25,378 nt of DNA from a virus. This document shows, in pieces, positions 7,906 to 15,463 of this stretch. The DNA lies in the IMG/VR virus record IMGVR_UViG_3300031788_000341, positions 1 to 25,378 of that record, one strand, 5' to 3'. Positions within the stretch are counted from its first letter, which is position 1. Each line of letters opens with the position of its first letter. The notes beneath the pieces were generated by a model that had not been told where the DNA came from, made no database searches, and saw only the letters and a program-made list of their open reading frames with translations. Made by a program: the position numbers and the translations under genes.

Positions 7906-9250
7906 TTTGTACTCCTTCGCCTACTTTAACTGTGGGAATCTGAAGACGCGAATCGGTTACATCTACACCGAGACCTTTTGCTATGACGTTACGATTGAGA
8001 GTAAAAGCGTTCTTGGCTTGTTCATCCATAGCGTCCATGCTTTGAAGCTGACGCCGGATCTCAGCACCACGACTCGCGCTTGCTTTATCTAACTCATTGT
8101 TTAGTGCTTGACGACTTTTCTGATTCTCGGTGATAGCTGTCTCATAATTCTTCTGAGACTCGTTAAAAGCTTTAAGCACTTCAACTGGATTACCTTGTTT
8201 AAGCATTTCAAGAGAACGATCAGCACTTTTCCTGTAGGCTTCGAGACTAAGAGAAGCTGCGTTATTCTTATCATCCTGCTTATTTTTAAGAAGCTGCGTG
8301 TCGATCTTAGAATCAGCCTCTATAGCTGCCTTACGAAGATCAGCGGCTTTGTTAACTTCTGCCACGTTGAGATTACCTTCCGCCCGCATTTTTTCAACCC
8401 AAAGAGGACCGAGAGCTTTGACAGTTTCAAGACGTTCTTTATTCTGGTTCTGAATAGCTGCGATTTGATTTTGTGCTAAGACGTTTGCCGCCATCCCCTG
8501 TGGCTGGCCTTTAGCAAAAGCTTCGCCAGCGACTTTACCACGAGCCTCGTTCTGTCTTTGCTGCTCTTCTTTCATTATTTGGCGCTTCTCTTGCCATGAG
8601 TGAGCCTCCTTCATCGCAGACATCGCAGCCATATGCGCTGGAGTTTTATTCGATTCAGGATCAGTATAGCTGATATCAAAACCTTTGACTAGTTCTTTTC
8701 TTCTCTTAGGATCAGCAAGGATAGCCTCTTTAGTCTTTGTATTTTGATCAATCATCTCCTGAGCCTTTGTCGCCATAGCTTTGTACTGAGCTTGAGCAGG
8801 ATCGTCTGGTTTAGAATTCTGCATCAAAGACTGAGCAGACTCTAATTGCTGTTTGGCTTCGTCAATCATTTGTTGAGATTGTATAAGCTTAAGTGCAGAG
8901 TCTTTGATCTCGTTCTGCTTAATCTGCGCTTCCTTCGTGACGACAGCGCCGATAGCATTGGTAGCGCCTGTGATAGCATTACCGATGCCTTGAAGCTTTG
9001 CGGCCTTTCTGCCAACAACTTGACGCTGATCCATCGGCCTGTCTTGATGAGGACCAATAGGCTGCTGTAACGACGAAGGCACCTGCATAGCATGTCCACC
9101 TTGCACAGGCGTTGTCGCTGATTGAGTCAAGCCCTGTGGAAATGGCAAGGAGATATTCTGAATCAGACTTGCAATATCAAGTCCGCCGTTAGCTTGTGCC
9201 GAGGGTGTTGCTGGTACACCTTGTACTTCTGCTGCGCTTGGAAAAGGCAT
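7682..9250 (-). CDS. Putative internal virion protein, coiled-coil rich, 522 residues
   Basis: ATG 9250 has AGGAG 6 bases upstream. The N-terminal 75 residues are low in complexity (Pro, Gln, Ser). A short hydrophobic, Gly/Ala-rich stretch follows (GIGNAITGATNAIGAVVTK, about 87-105). The long middle (about 105-425) is dominated by Gln, Ala, Lys and Glu in heptad-like patterns, so it is probably extended helix or coiled coil. The C-terminus is again Thr/Ser/Gly-rich with an ordinary soluble end (FFDPDKSKSD). The last 75 codons are shared with the start of the next gene in another frame. The order 252-522-917-614 residues after the tail genes suggests a role as an ejection or core protein, by analogy with T7 gp14 to gp16. 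No catalytic motif seen. Confidence 0.65.
   Translation of the reverse strand: MPFPSAAEVQGVPATPSAQANGGLDIASLIQNISLPFPQGLTQSATTPVQGGHAMQVPSSLQQPIGPHQDRPMDQRQVVGRKAAKLQGIGNAITGATNAIGAVVTKEAQIKQNEIKDSALKLIQSQQMIDEAKQQLESAQSLMQNSKPDDPAQAQYKAMATKAQEMIDQNTKTKEAILADPKRRKELVKGFDISYTDPESNKTPAHMAAMSAMKEAHSWQEKRQIMKEEQQRQNEARGKVAGEAFAKGQPQGMAANVLAQNQIAAIQNQNKERLETVKALGPLWVEKMRAEGNLNVAEVNKAADLRKAAIEADSKIDTQLLKNKQDDKNNAASLSLEAYRKSADRSLEMLKQGNPVEVLKAFNESQKNYETAITENQKSRQALNNELDKASASRGAEIRRQLQSMDAMDEQAKNAFTLNRNVIAKGLGVDVTDSRLQIPTVKVGEGVQSGGAASTSTTPSTDLDPRTGAPWKSGVSTTDRLLIKAHYGEGILSHNVEQTVDSVNKDARKLERFFDPDKSKSD
7912..7917 (-). promoter_or_regulatory. Ribosome binding site inside upstream gene, supports GTG start at 7905
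   Basis: AAGGAG on the minus strand, 6 bases before GTG 7903-7905. It lies within the coding sequence of the 522-residue protein and is the main reason to accept the 224-base overlap. Confidence 0.65.
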
Positions 9251-9259
9251 TTTTAACTC

Positions 9260-10018
9260 CTATGCATAAGTTGAAAGACCGGGAAGATCGTTCGCGCCAG
9301 TAGAACCAAGTGAAGAAGGCACAGGACTGGCGCCGCCGAAAGAACCCATCTTTGATGCTACACCCATGCCTCCTGTGACCTCATCAAGCCCCATAACATC
9401 TCCTGCTACAGAACCAACGTCACCAAGAACCTGTCCGATCATATTAAGCGGGCTAGAGTCTGACACCTGCTTCGCTGCTGTAGGAGCAATGCCCATAAGC
9501 ATTTGCTCAGTCATTTGCTCTTGGTTTTGTATCAGCGAATTACTTTCTCCTGCAATCATACCTGTTTCCTGGGCCTGAAGGTTTGCATTACCGATTGCTG
9601 CAACAGAGGAATTAGATCCTACCCCTCCAGCACCAAGAGACATATCAAGGTTAGACTGAGCCTTAGCTTCTTGAGGCTGAAGGCTCTGGATATAGTTCTG
9701 CAACACAACAGAGTTTGTGCCACTCATAGAGTCGAGAAAAGAATTTAACGATCCTCCTACGCCAGCGCCGTAAATATCACCAAGCTGATTCCCTAGCGCC
9801 CCACCCCCATTAACAGAAGGAACAACAGAAGTCGGCATTGCTCCTGTGGATGCTGTCGCAGGAATCAATGGATTCGATGTAGTTGCTTGCGCTGTTCCTG
9901 TGCCTGCTATTGGATTAGGAGTAGCGATAGCAGGAAGCTTAGCCTGTGTTCCAGCGCCAGGAGTGGTTTGGTTGTTTCCTGCTGGATTCGAGTACGGCAC
10001 CATGTTATTTGTCGCCAT
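9260..10018 (-). CDS. Putative small internal virion protein, 252 residues
   Basis: The ATG at 10018 follows the previous stop by one base (TAGCATG), with a GGGGAA ribosome site in front. The first 70 residues are low in complexity (Thr, Pro, Gly, Asn, Ala). A more ordered segment follows at about 90-170: NSFLDSMSGTNSVVLQNYIQ, LQPQEAKAQSNLDMSLGAGG and SVAAIGNANLQAQETGMIAG. A Gly-rich tail contains hydrophobic turns (LGDVGSVAGDVMGLD). Small, Gly/Ala-rich and first in the row of putative ejection proteins, it occupies the place of T7 gp14. I cannot name a family with confidence. Confidence 0.6.
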   Translation of the reverse strand: MATNNMVPYSNPAGNNQTTPGAGTQAKLPAIATPNPIAGTGTAQATTSNPLIPATASTGAMPTSVVPSVNGGGALGNQLGDIYGAGVGGSLNSFLDSMSGTNSVVLQNYIQSLQPQEAKAQSNLDMSLGAGGVGSNSSVAAIGNANLQAQETGMIAGESNSLIQNQEQMTEQMLMGIAPTAAKQVSDSSPLNMIGQVLGDVGSVAGDVMGLDEVTGGMGVASKMGSFGGASPVPSSLGSTGANDLPGLSTYA

Positions 10019-10019
10019 G

Positions 10020-10781
10020 CTAATTCCCCATTCTCAGGCGAAACCTGCGAGTTGTGGTAGATTGATCTCGGTTACGTTGTGAGGTACGCTGGAAGATAAG
10101 TCCCGGCGCTCCTTCGATACCGCTGCTGGTTTGAAACTTTTGATCGCCGTATAACGATGTGTGAAGTTCGTTCTTTTTATTTGCTAGATTCACCTGCGGC
10201 GCAATTCTGATAGCTGCGGCATATTCTACAATCTCCATCCACTCATCAGCCATCATGATCTGCTGCGCCGAGAATGCTGCTGTGCTTGGAGCATCGTCAA
10301 TAACAACCTGCGTCAGTGGATGCTGAGTCTGATAACGCATAAACACAGGATACGCACTGTCTGGCATTGATGCAATATAAATCTGGTTATTATTCCGTGT
10401 CCAGTACATCGGTAAACCAGGAATGTTAAGCAAGACCTCGATTGAGTCTACGCTACGATACTTCAAATCGTAGCCTGCGTTTGTTACAAGATTTCCTGGC
10501 CCTGGAGCGGCGTAACCGCTGTTGTAGACGAAGAAAGAATTAACTTTACTAAGATCCAACGGCGCTTCAAGAGCTTGCAAGAAGAAACTCGGTGTGTAGT
10601 TATTCTGATACGCTACTAGATTAGTAATCGGTCCCGTATCCTCAAGCAACGGGTGTTTGTAATCTGTGGTCAACTCAAGCACTGCTTTCCTGATAGCCTC
10701 CATCATAATGACAGGCGCCACGGTACGATTCATCAAAAGTCCACTGATTCCTGTCGTACAATCCTGAGCAACAAAACTCAT
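10020..10781 (-). CDS. Putative head-tail adaptor / tail tubular protein A-like, 253 residues
   Basis: ATG 10781 has AAGGAG 6 bases upstream. The N-terminal helix (MMEAIRKAVLELTTDYKHPLLEDTGPI, residues about 26-52) recalls the helical start of podovirus adaptor proteins that bind the portal (T7 gp11, P22 gp4 class). A beta-rich middle follows (VFMRYQTQHPLTQVVIDDAP), then a helix with WMEIVEYAAAIRIA and a basic C-terminus (RNRDQSTTTRRFRLRMGN). Location next to the putative nozzle gene agrees with the usual pairing of adaptor and nozzle in short-tailed phages. The order here (nozzle first, then adaptor) is reversed relative to T7. The call rests on context plus a loose sequence resemblance. Confidence 0.55.
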   Translation of the reverse strand: MSFVAQDCTTGISGLLMNRTVAPVIMMEAIRKAVLELTTDYKHPLLEDTGPITNLVAYQNNYTPSFFLQALEAPLDLSKVNSFFVYNSGYAAPGPGNLVTNAGYDLKYRSVDSIEVLLNIPGLPMYWTRNNNQIYIASMPDSAYPVFMRYQTQHPLTQVVIDDAPSTAAFSAQQIMMADEWMEIVEYAAAIRIAPQVNLANKKNELHTSLYGDQKFQTSSGIEGAPGLIFQRTSQRNRDQSTTTRRFRLRMGN

Positions 10782-10791
10782 AGTAGACTCC

Positions 10792-11184
10792 TTAGAATAC
10801 GTACACTGTAGCGTTTACTGTGTTATCAGATGGTGTGATTGTGATCAAATTCTCGTCCGGCGCTGACGGTTGCCAGATGCGTAAATCTTTGTCTGAACTC
10901 ACGACGTGTGCTCCGATTGGTTGACGAAGAAGCTTGTGGTTAATCACTAATGATCCTGACGCCGGCCATGTATAATCATTATCTGTCGTTCCTGTGGCGC
11001 CAATGCGAATAAGATTCCCTGAACCGTTTCCTTTGTCAAACTTATTGTATTGTCCTGTCGCATCCTTACTATTCGGAGTTCCCATGTCAATATTACCTGT
11101 GAGAACTTGCTGGGCTGACTGAACCCACTGTCTGTGTGAGTTATCAAGCTTATGTGCGAAAGTGTTTGGATCATAAGGAAGCAT
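10792..11184 (-). CDS. Small probable virion protein, 130 residues
   Basis: The ATG at 11184 shares a base with the stop of the 960-residue gene (TAATG), implying coupled translation. The N-terminus appears helical (DPNTFAHKLDNSHRQWVQSAQQVL), followed by a beta-rich, low-charge domain (LIRIGATGTTDNDYTWPASGSLVINHKLL) ending in ITPSDNTVNATVYVF. No cysteine, signal or membrane segment. I do not recognise the family. Being sandwiched between the nozzle and adaptor genes suggests a tail or neck component. Confidence 0.62.
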   Translation of the reverse strand: MLPYDPNTFAHKLDNSHRQWVQSAQQVLTGNIDMGTPNSKDATGQYNKFDKGNGSGNLIRIGATGTTDNDYTWPASGSLVINHKLLRQPIGAHVVSSDKDLRIWQPSAPDENLITITPSDNTVNATVYVF

Positions 11185-14066
11185 TATACTGGCCTCTGTG
11201 CTGGATCAAATGAACCGAACCATGCTACTTTAATAACTCGAAGTTGTGCAGTCCCGTTATCAGGAAGTCCTGAGACAACAATCTGAAGTTGTGGAGCATG
11301 CACGGTAAAAGCTCCAGAAGAATTTACGGTTGTTGGAAAAATCTGAAGTTCGATAGGATTACTGTTCAATGTGTTAAACTGGGTTGCTGAAAGAGTCACT
11401 ACAGCAAATACTACACCACTGAAACTAAAGGTTACTTGCACATCCTCAGAAAAGTCTCCTACCAGCGAAACATACAACGCGTCGATTGTTATATCTCTCC
11501 CAAAAGCAAGTTCCTCTTGTGCAAACGTCACACTACTTGCTTGAGAGATAGCGTTTATATTCGTCAAACCTTCTTGCAAAGCAAAAAACTGTGGCGGAGC
11601 AGTAGTTGAACTAAGAAACGAACTGGCTTCAAGTTGTATACCTACGACAGAAAGACTTTGATTATATTTATTAGCCCCTGCTGAAGTATTACTAGAAGCA
11701 AAAACTCCAAGAAACTCTGTCGCAAGAACAGGTCGTACAAGAGTATTTGGAATGATTACTGGATAGGTAAACGTAACCCAGGAAGCGTTACTTGTGTTAT
11801 AAGCAAAGATATTTACATTGGTTACTCTTTGGAGACCTATACCTTGTGAAGGTACGACAGCCGGAGCCAGAAAATTCACAAGAACAAAAGTATCACCACC
11901 TATGTAGACTGAACAAGTGTTCGCGCTGAGTAACTTAAAAGAGTTACCTGAAGCAATTGCTTGAAAAAGCAAGGCTTTTATCTTCGCACCGATTGAAGAT
12001 ATAGAAGAGGAGATTTGGTAAACATCCGAGTTACCAACGTAAGCTCCAGTCTGGTCATATTGACACACAAGACTTGAAATCTGCGCTCCTTCTCCTTCAT
12101 CGCCGAGACCGATGTGAGCAATAGCAAAAGGAAGAGTAGCATTACCAGTCGGAGTTGCATAGCTAATTCCTTCTGAGCGGATGATAAACGCCGTGCCACT
12201 TGTGACAATGAGCCCAGAAAGATAATCAGCTATATCAGCAAGTTGCTCAAAGCCAGCACCAGTAATGTTACCTGTGAGATCCAGTGGATTCCAGTTATCA
12301 AGCTTTCCTGCTGTAGTCCAAGCAAAGATCATATCTGTCGATTGAATTACGGTTCCCGGCGCAGGAATAAGACCAAGTCCAATCAGAGAACCGGTGAACT
12401 TTCTAAGTACACGCACACCTTGATATGTAGTGGAAACTACGAAAGCACCAGGACCGCCATATTTGATAATCGCAGGTCCAATATTACCTATGTAGAGTGT
12501 TCCACCAACAGCTGTGATCGAAGCTTGTGTTGGAAGCAGAGTAGAAAGTACAGTACCACTTCCAGCTCCATCTGAACCACCTGTGAGATTTCCAAAAAGT
12601 GGCTCATGAAAAGGAAAGAAATAATAAAACAAATCCGGCCCAGTAATCGTTGAGCGATCTTGAACAGTGATGCTATTTCCTATGGCACCAGGAATAATCG
12701 CTGTAAGCACTAAAGCACTGTGACCGCTGTCAACTTCTGCTGTCACATTTGCATCAGGAGGATAAGTTCCAGTACCTTTTATATCTGAAGCCATCGTATT
12801 TAAAATAAACGCTGGTCCTGTAGTAAGCGTTGGTACTGGTGCAGCAGATAAAGCCATAAACGATAAAGGACGACAAAGATAACCTGTGTTCGCATCTCCG
12901 GCAGATATAAGTTCAAAAGAAACAACAGAACCACCAGGCCCAACCTCAGTGATTAAAACTTGCGCATTTGCTCCTGTATAACCTGAAACTTGCCCAATCA
13001 ATTCATATAGCTCTCCAACATTAAAACCAGCTCCTCCCCCACCAAAACAAGAGATCAAAGGCCCGATACTTAATGTATCGTCTGTAAAATTATGTCTCAC
13101 CCCGCCTGCCGCAACCTCTATAACTTGACAAAGTGTAACCCCAGCAAGAGTGGGTGTTGTTGGAGTAATACCGTTACTCTCAACAGTGTATGTAGCAGTA
13201 CCGCTCGGCCCATTAATATTAAGTATCACATCGCTATTCTGTGTATATACAAGAGCCGCAGCTCCTACTGCATAGTTCCAACCAGCTACACCAACACTAA
13301 CCGGAAGATAGGAAACGTTCACGTAGTTAGCGGTAAAAGAATCTGGTACAAGAGTGAAACCTATGATATTGCCACCGCCTCCAACAGCAGTAACAATGAT
13401 TTGAGCGGTTACATTCGTTCCTTGTTGAATCCAATAAGTCGAACCGACTGAGTAGTTAATACCTCCTGTTACAGTTAAAGCCGTAATAATTCCAGGAAGA
13501 CTAAAAGCAGTATTCGAGGGACTTCCAGAAGTTGCACCTGTGAGAGTTGTTACTCCAGTTATAGTAACCGTCGCCCCAGTTCCCGGCGTTGCAGAACTGG
13601 TAGTCTGAAGCTGCAACGAGATTGATGCCGCCGTGTCTGGTGTTAAACTATTAAACAATGTATAATTTAGCGTATCATTATAAAACGTCGCCGGATTTCC
13701 AGGAATCCAAGAAGTCATGTAGAACGTATATGCTACTCCAGTAGGAGAACCTGCTACTGCGACAGCAGTATAACCAAGAGCGTAGTTTAATGTACCATAC
13801 TTAGGACTATAAAAGTTTCCAAATCCAATCAGCGTCACACCAACAATACCGTTCCAGAGAACAGGAATCTGCACTGGAACAAGCGATGCTGCGACTAACT
13901 TATTGTCTACTACTATGAAGCCATCGCACTGTGTAAAACACCGTGGATCAATGTAAGCTGGCGGCGCAGACGAATCCACGCCGCCAAATGGAGCTTCTAT
14001 TCCACCATAGGTAACCTCAAGTCCGATGTTACCGTTTGAGAGTTCCTCTGTTTTGATATGCCCCAC
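11184..14066 (-). CDS. Probable tail nozzle / tail tubular protein B-like, 960 residues
   Basis: Starts at GTG 14066 with GAGG 6 bases upstream. The product is large, poor in charge and rich in Gly, Thr, Val, Ala and Ser: almost wholly beta structure. N-terminal part (1-130) contains IGLEVTYGGIEAPFGGVDSS and DGFIVVDNKLVAAS. Two related Gly/Tyr repeats lie at about 195-240 (LTVTGGINYSVGSTYWIQQG) and 345-395 (FNVGELYELIGQVSGYTGAN). A segment at 441-470 (LVLTAIIPGAIGNSITVQ) resembles the AxxPGxxGNxIxV pattern of tail sheath or adhesin domains. The second half has blade-like repeated strands ending in LRVIKVAWFGSFDPAQRPV. Size and position next to the adaptor fit the podovirus nozzle (T7 gp12, P22 gp10 class). 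Specific motifs for that family are not clear, so this is inference. Confidence 0.62.
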   Translation of the reverse strand: MGHIKTEELSNGNIGLEVTYGGIEAPFGGVDSSAPPAYIDPRCFTQCDGFIVVDNKLVAASLVPVQIPVLWNGIVGVTLIGFGNFYSPKYGTLNYALGYTAVAVAGSPTGVAYTFYMTSWIPGNPATFYNDTLNYTLFNSLTPDTAASISLQLQTTSSATPGTGATVTITGVTTLTGATSGSPSNTAFSLPGIITALTVTGGINYSVGSTYWIQQGTNVTAQIIVTAVGGGGNIIGFTLVPDSFTANYVNVSYLPVSVGVAGWNYAVGAAALVYTQNSDVILNINGPSGTATYTVESNGITPTTPTLAGVTLCQVIEVAAGGVRHNFTDDTLSIGPLISCFGGGGAGFNVGELYELIGQVSGYTGANAQVLITEVGPGGSVVSFELISAGDANTGYLCRPLSFMALSAAPVPTLTTGPAFILNTMASDIKGTGTYPPDANVTAEVDSGHSALVLTAIIPGAIGNSITVQDRSTITGPDLFYYFFPFHEPLFGNLTGGSDGAGSGTVLSTLLPTQASITAVGGTLYIGNIGPAIIKYGGPGAFVVSTTYQGVRVLRKFTGSLIGLGLIPAPGTVIQSTDMIFAWTTAGKLDNWNPLDLTGNITGAGFEQLADIADYLSGLIVTSGTAFIIRSEGISYATPTGNATLPFAIAHIGLGDEGEGAQISSLVCQYDQTGAYVGNSDVYQISSSISSIGAKIKALLFQAIASGNSFKLLSANTCSVYIGGDTFVLVNFLAPAVVPSQGIGLQRVTNVNIFAYNTSNASWVTFTYPVIIPNTLVRPVLATEFLGVFASSNTSAGANKYNQSLSVVGIQLEASSFLSSTTAPPQFFALQEGLTNINAISQASSVTFAQEELAFGRDITIDALYVSLVGDFSEDVQVTFSFSGVVFAVVTLSATQFNTLNSNPIELQIFPTTVNSSGAFTVHAPQLQIVVSGLPDNGTAQLRVIKVAWFGSFDPAQRPV

Positions 14067-14078
14067 TAGAAGCCTCGC

Positions 14079-14354
14079 TTACTTAGTACCGAGATACAAG
14101 TCAACTTCACCAGTAAATGTGCCGCCGAAGGTTACAGGTCCAGAGAGCCAACCAAGTTCTCCGAACGTTATCTGTTGTGTACTAGCAGTCCATGTCCAAG
14201 TGTAAAGTCTGCCAGCTTCGTCTGTGATTGTAAAGGTGTTCGTGGACGTACCACCTGTCCACGAGCCACCTTTGACTTTGACGTTTAACGTACCGAAAGG
14301 AGTTGATCCAGCTTGTGTTACCTTCCAGATACGGCCTGTGAAATCATTTGCCAC
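14079..14354 (-). CDS. Small beta-rich probable virion protein, 91 residues
   Basis: GTG start at 14354 with AAAGGAGG 6 bases upstream, a strong site. The protein is all-beta in appearance, with Trp, Thr and Gly alternating (KGGSWTGGTSTNTFTITDEA, YTWTWTASTQQITFGELGW). It has no cysteine, no signal and no membrane segment. Position between head and nozzle genes suggests a head completion, decoration or tail component. No family recognised. Confidence 0.65.
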   Translation of the reverse strand: MANDFTGRIWKVTQAGSTPFGTLNVKVKGGSWTGGTSTNTFTITDEAGRLYTWTWTASTQQITFGELGWLSGPVTFGGTFTGEVDLYLGTK

Positions 14355-14369
14355 AAGCTACCTCCTTTC

Positions 14370-15074
14370 TTAGTTAAGGTTATAGGAGCAATTCAACATC
14401 ACTCCATAAAAATTGATCGTACCGCCAGAGCCGGCGGTGAGATTGATATTAACAAGAACTGCTGTGTCTCCTGCTTGTGCTGGTACAATCATTGCAGGCG
14501 AGGTTACAGGAATGTTTGTAACCTGAGGCTGTGCGCCAATAGCAGTAGGCAGACCGTTTGCACCAAGCGCGATTATATTAGTCACAACCGGTGCTACAAG
14601 ATTCTGAAACTGTGTCTTTGTAAGTGCAGCTGTAGCTGCGCCTGCTGTTACAGCCAGCACTTGATAGACTACATCTATCGAGTTGACTTGCCAACCTTTA
14701 GCAAGCGGCCCACGCTGAACATTACCAAGAGTTGCAAGCTGTGCTGCTGTGAGAGGCGGAAAACCAGCAGAAAGTCCTAGAGGCCCACCAGTATTTGCTA
14801 CAGTAGAAGGACCAGGAACAGAAGCAGCAGTTCCAAACTGTTCTTGATCAATCGCTGATGATGCGTAAACACCAGAGCGCAAAGTTGTTGCTTCTGGAGA
14901 TTTGAAAAACTTAGCTGCCGCAGTAGAAGGAACTGTTACGTAAAGCAATCCTTGTGCGGGAGCCGCAGGTCTGGTTGCCACAGCAGCAAAGTCCACAAAC
15001 TCGTCTGCGCCAATCCAAAGATGTGCGTCAGACTGTGGAGTTCCTTGTTCCCATTTACCCTCAGTAAAACTCAT
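14370..15074 (-). CDS. Probable virion protein of unknown role, 234 residues
   Basis: ATG 15074 is preceded by GAGGAG 7 bases upstream. The N-terminal 60 residues (WIGADEFVDFAAVATRPAAP) look like an attachment or arm region. A second domain from about 125 (RGPLAKGWQVNSIDVVYQVL onward) is mixed with a beta-rich end (AVLVNINLTAGSGGTINFYG). Low charge and high Ala/Thr/Gly content are typical of phage surface proteins. It is encoded soon after the capsid gene with only a small CxxC protein between, so a head decoration or neck role is likely. Nothing indicates an enzyme. Confidence 0.62.
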   Translation of the reverse strand: MSFTEGKWEQGTPQSDAHLWIGADEFVDFAAVATRPAAPAQGLLYVTVPSTAAAKFFKSPEATTLRSGVYASSAIDQEQFGTAASVPGPSTVANTGGPLGLSAGFPPLTAAQLATLGNVQRGPLAKGWQVNSIDVVYQVLAVTAGAATAALTKTQFQNLVAPVVTNIIALGANGLPTAIGAQPQVTNIPVTSPAMIVPAQAGDTAVLVNINLTAGSGGTINFYGVMLNCSYNLN

Positions 15075-15098
15075 TTTGTCACTCCTCGCGGCACGCCG

Positions 15099-15380
15099 CT
15101 AGATTAGAAAATCTTCTACTTCTTCTGCAAAATCTGGATGACGAAGCTTATCTACAGGAACGAGTTCTTCTTTGCCGTCGGTCAAGACTTGTGCTATCCT
15201 AACATCCCGTTCACCGATAAGTCCCAGTTTACCATTAGAGTCCTGACATTCAGGACCAAGCAGCAAGCCTCGTTCCCATTTCATAACTGCTATCTTCGTT
15301 TTCTTGTCACACCGATCGCAGTAATGCCACGGTCCTGTCCAGAAGGTATGTCGAAGTCCGGTTTGTGCAAAGAAGCTCAT
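15099..15380 (-). CDS. Small CxxC (degenerate zinc-ribbon) protein, 93 residues
   Basis: ATG 15380 has AAAAGGA upstream. Residues about 16-47 carry WHYCDRCDKKTKIAVMKW and GLLLGPECQD. This looks like a zinc ribbon with one intact CxxC knuckle, but in the second knuckle the expected CPxC reads GPEC, leaving one cysteine. The adjacent histidine (WHYCDRC) could be a substitute ligand. Small CxxC proteins of this shape occur among phage head genes, but their role is mostly unknown. The C-terminal half is acidic (FAEEVEDFLI). The gene follows the capsid gene after an 83-base gap holding two hairpins, so its expression may be set lower than the capsid's. Confidence 0.68.
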   Translation of the reverse strand: MSFFAQTGLRHTFWTGPWHYCDRCDKKTKIAVMKWERGLLLGPECQDSNGKLGLIGERDVRIAQVLTDGKEELVPVDKLRHPDFAEEVEDFLI

Positions 15381-15401
15381 TTAGAATCCTTTTAGCAGAT
15401 C

Positions 15402-15425
15402 GGGGCCGGGAGCAGGCTCGACCCC
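15402..15425 (-). terminator. GC-rich hairpin downstream of capsid gene
   Basis: On the minus strand GGGGTCG pairs with CGGCCCC (7 pairs including one G-T) around a 10-base loop. No run of T follows, so it is not a standard intrinsic terminator. It may slow polymerase, mark an RNA processing site or protect the 3' end of the capsid message. Confidence 0.35.
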
Positions 15426-15434
15426 TTTCCACTA

Positions 15435-15458
15435 TTCGTAATGATGCTCTATTACGAA
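15435..15458 (-). terminator. Perfect 8-base inverted repeat just after capsid stop
   Basis: TTCGTAAT and ATTACGAA flank an 8-base loop, beginning 5 bases beyond the capsid stop codon (15464-15466) in transcription order. It is AT-rich without a T-run. Together with the GC-rich hairpin 10 bases downstream it forms a tandem stem-loop pair in the longest head-module gap, a common place to tune expression after a highly made capsid protein. Function is inferred. Confidence 0.4.
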
Positions 15459-15463
15459 ACTGT

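Noticed and set aside
10947-11174. Minus-strand frame of 75 codons inside the 130-residue gene
   Set aside because: The 130-residue frame is coupled by TAATG and looks protein-like; this frame does not.
14313-14780. Plus-strand open frame of 155 codons opposite the 234-residue gene
   Set aside because: Cysteine-rich, low-plausibility composition typical of antisense frames; no ribosome site and it crosses a real gene boundary.
15088-15099. Near-palindrome GCGGCGTGCCGC before the 234-residue gene
   Set aside because: Twelve bases with a two-base centre; too short to support a function and it abuts a stop codon.
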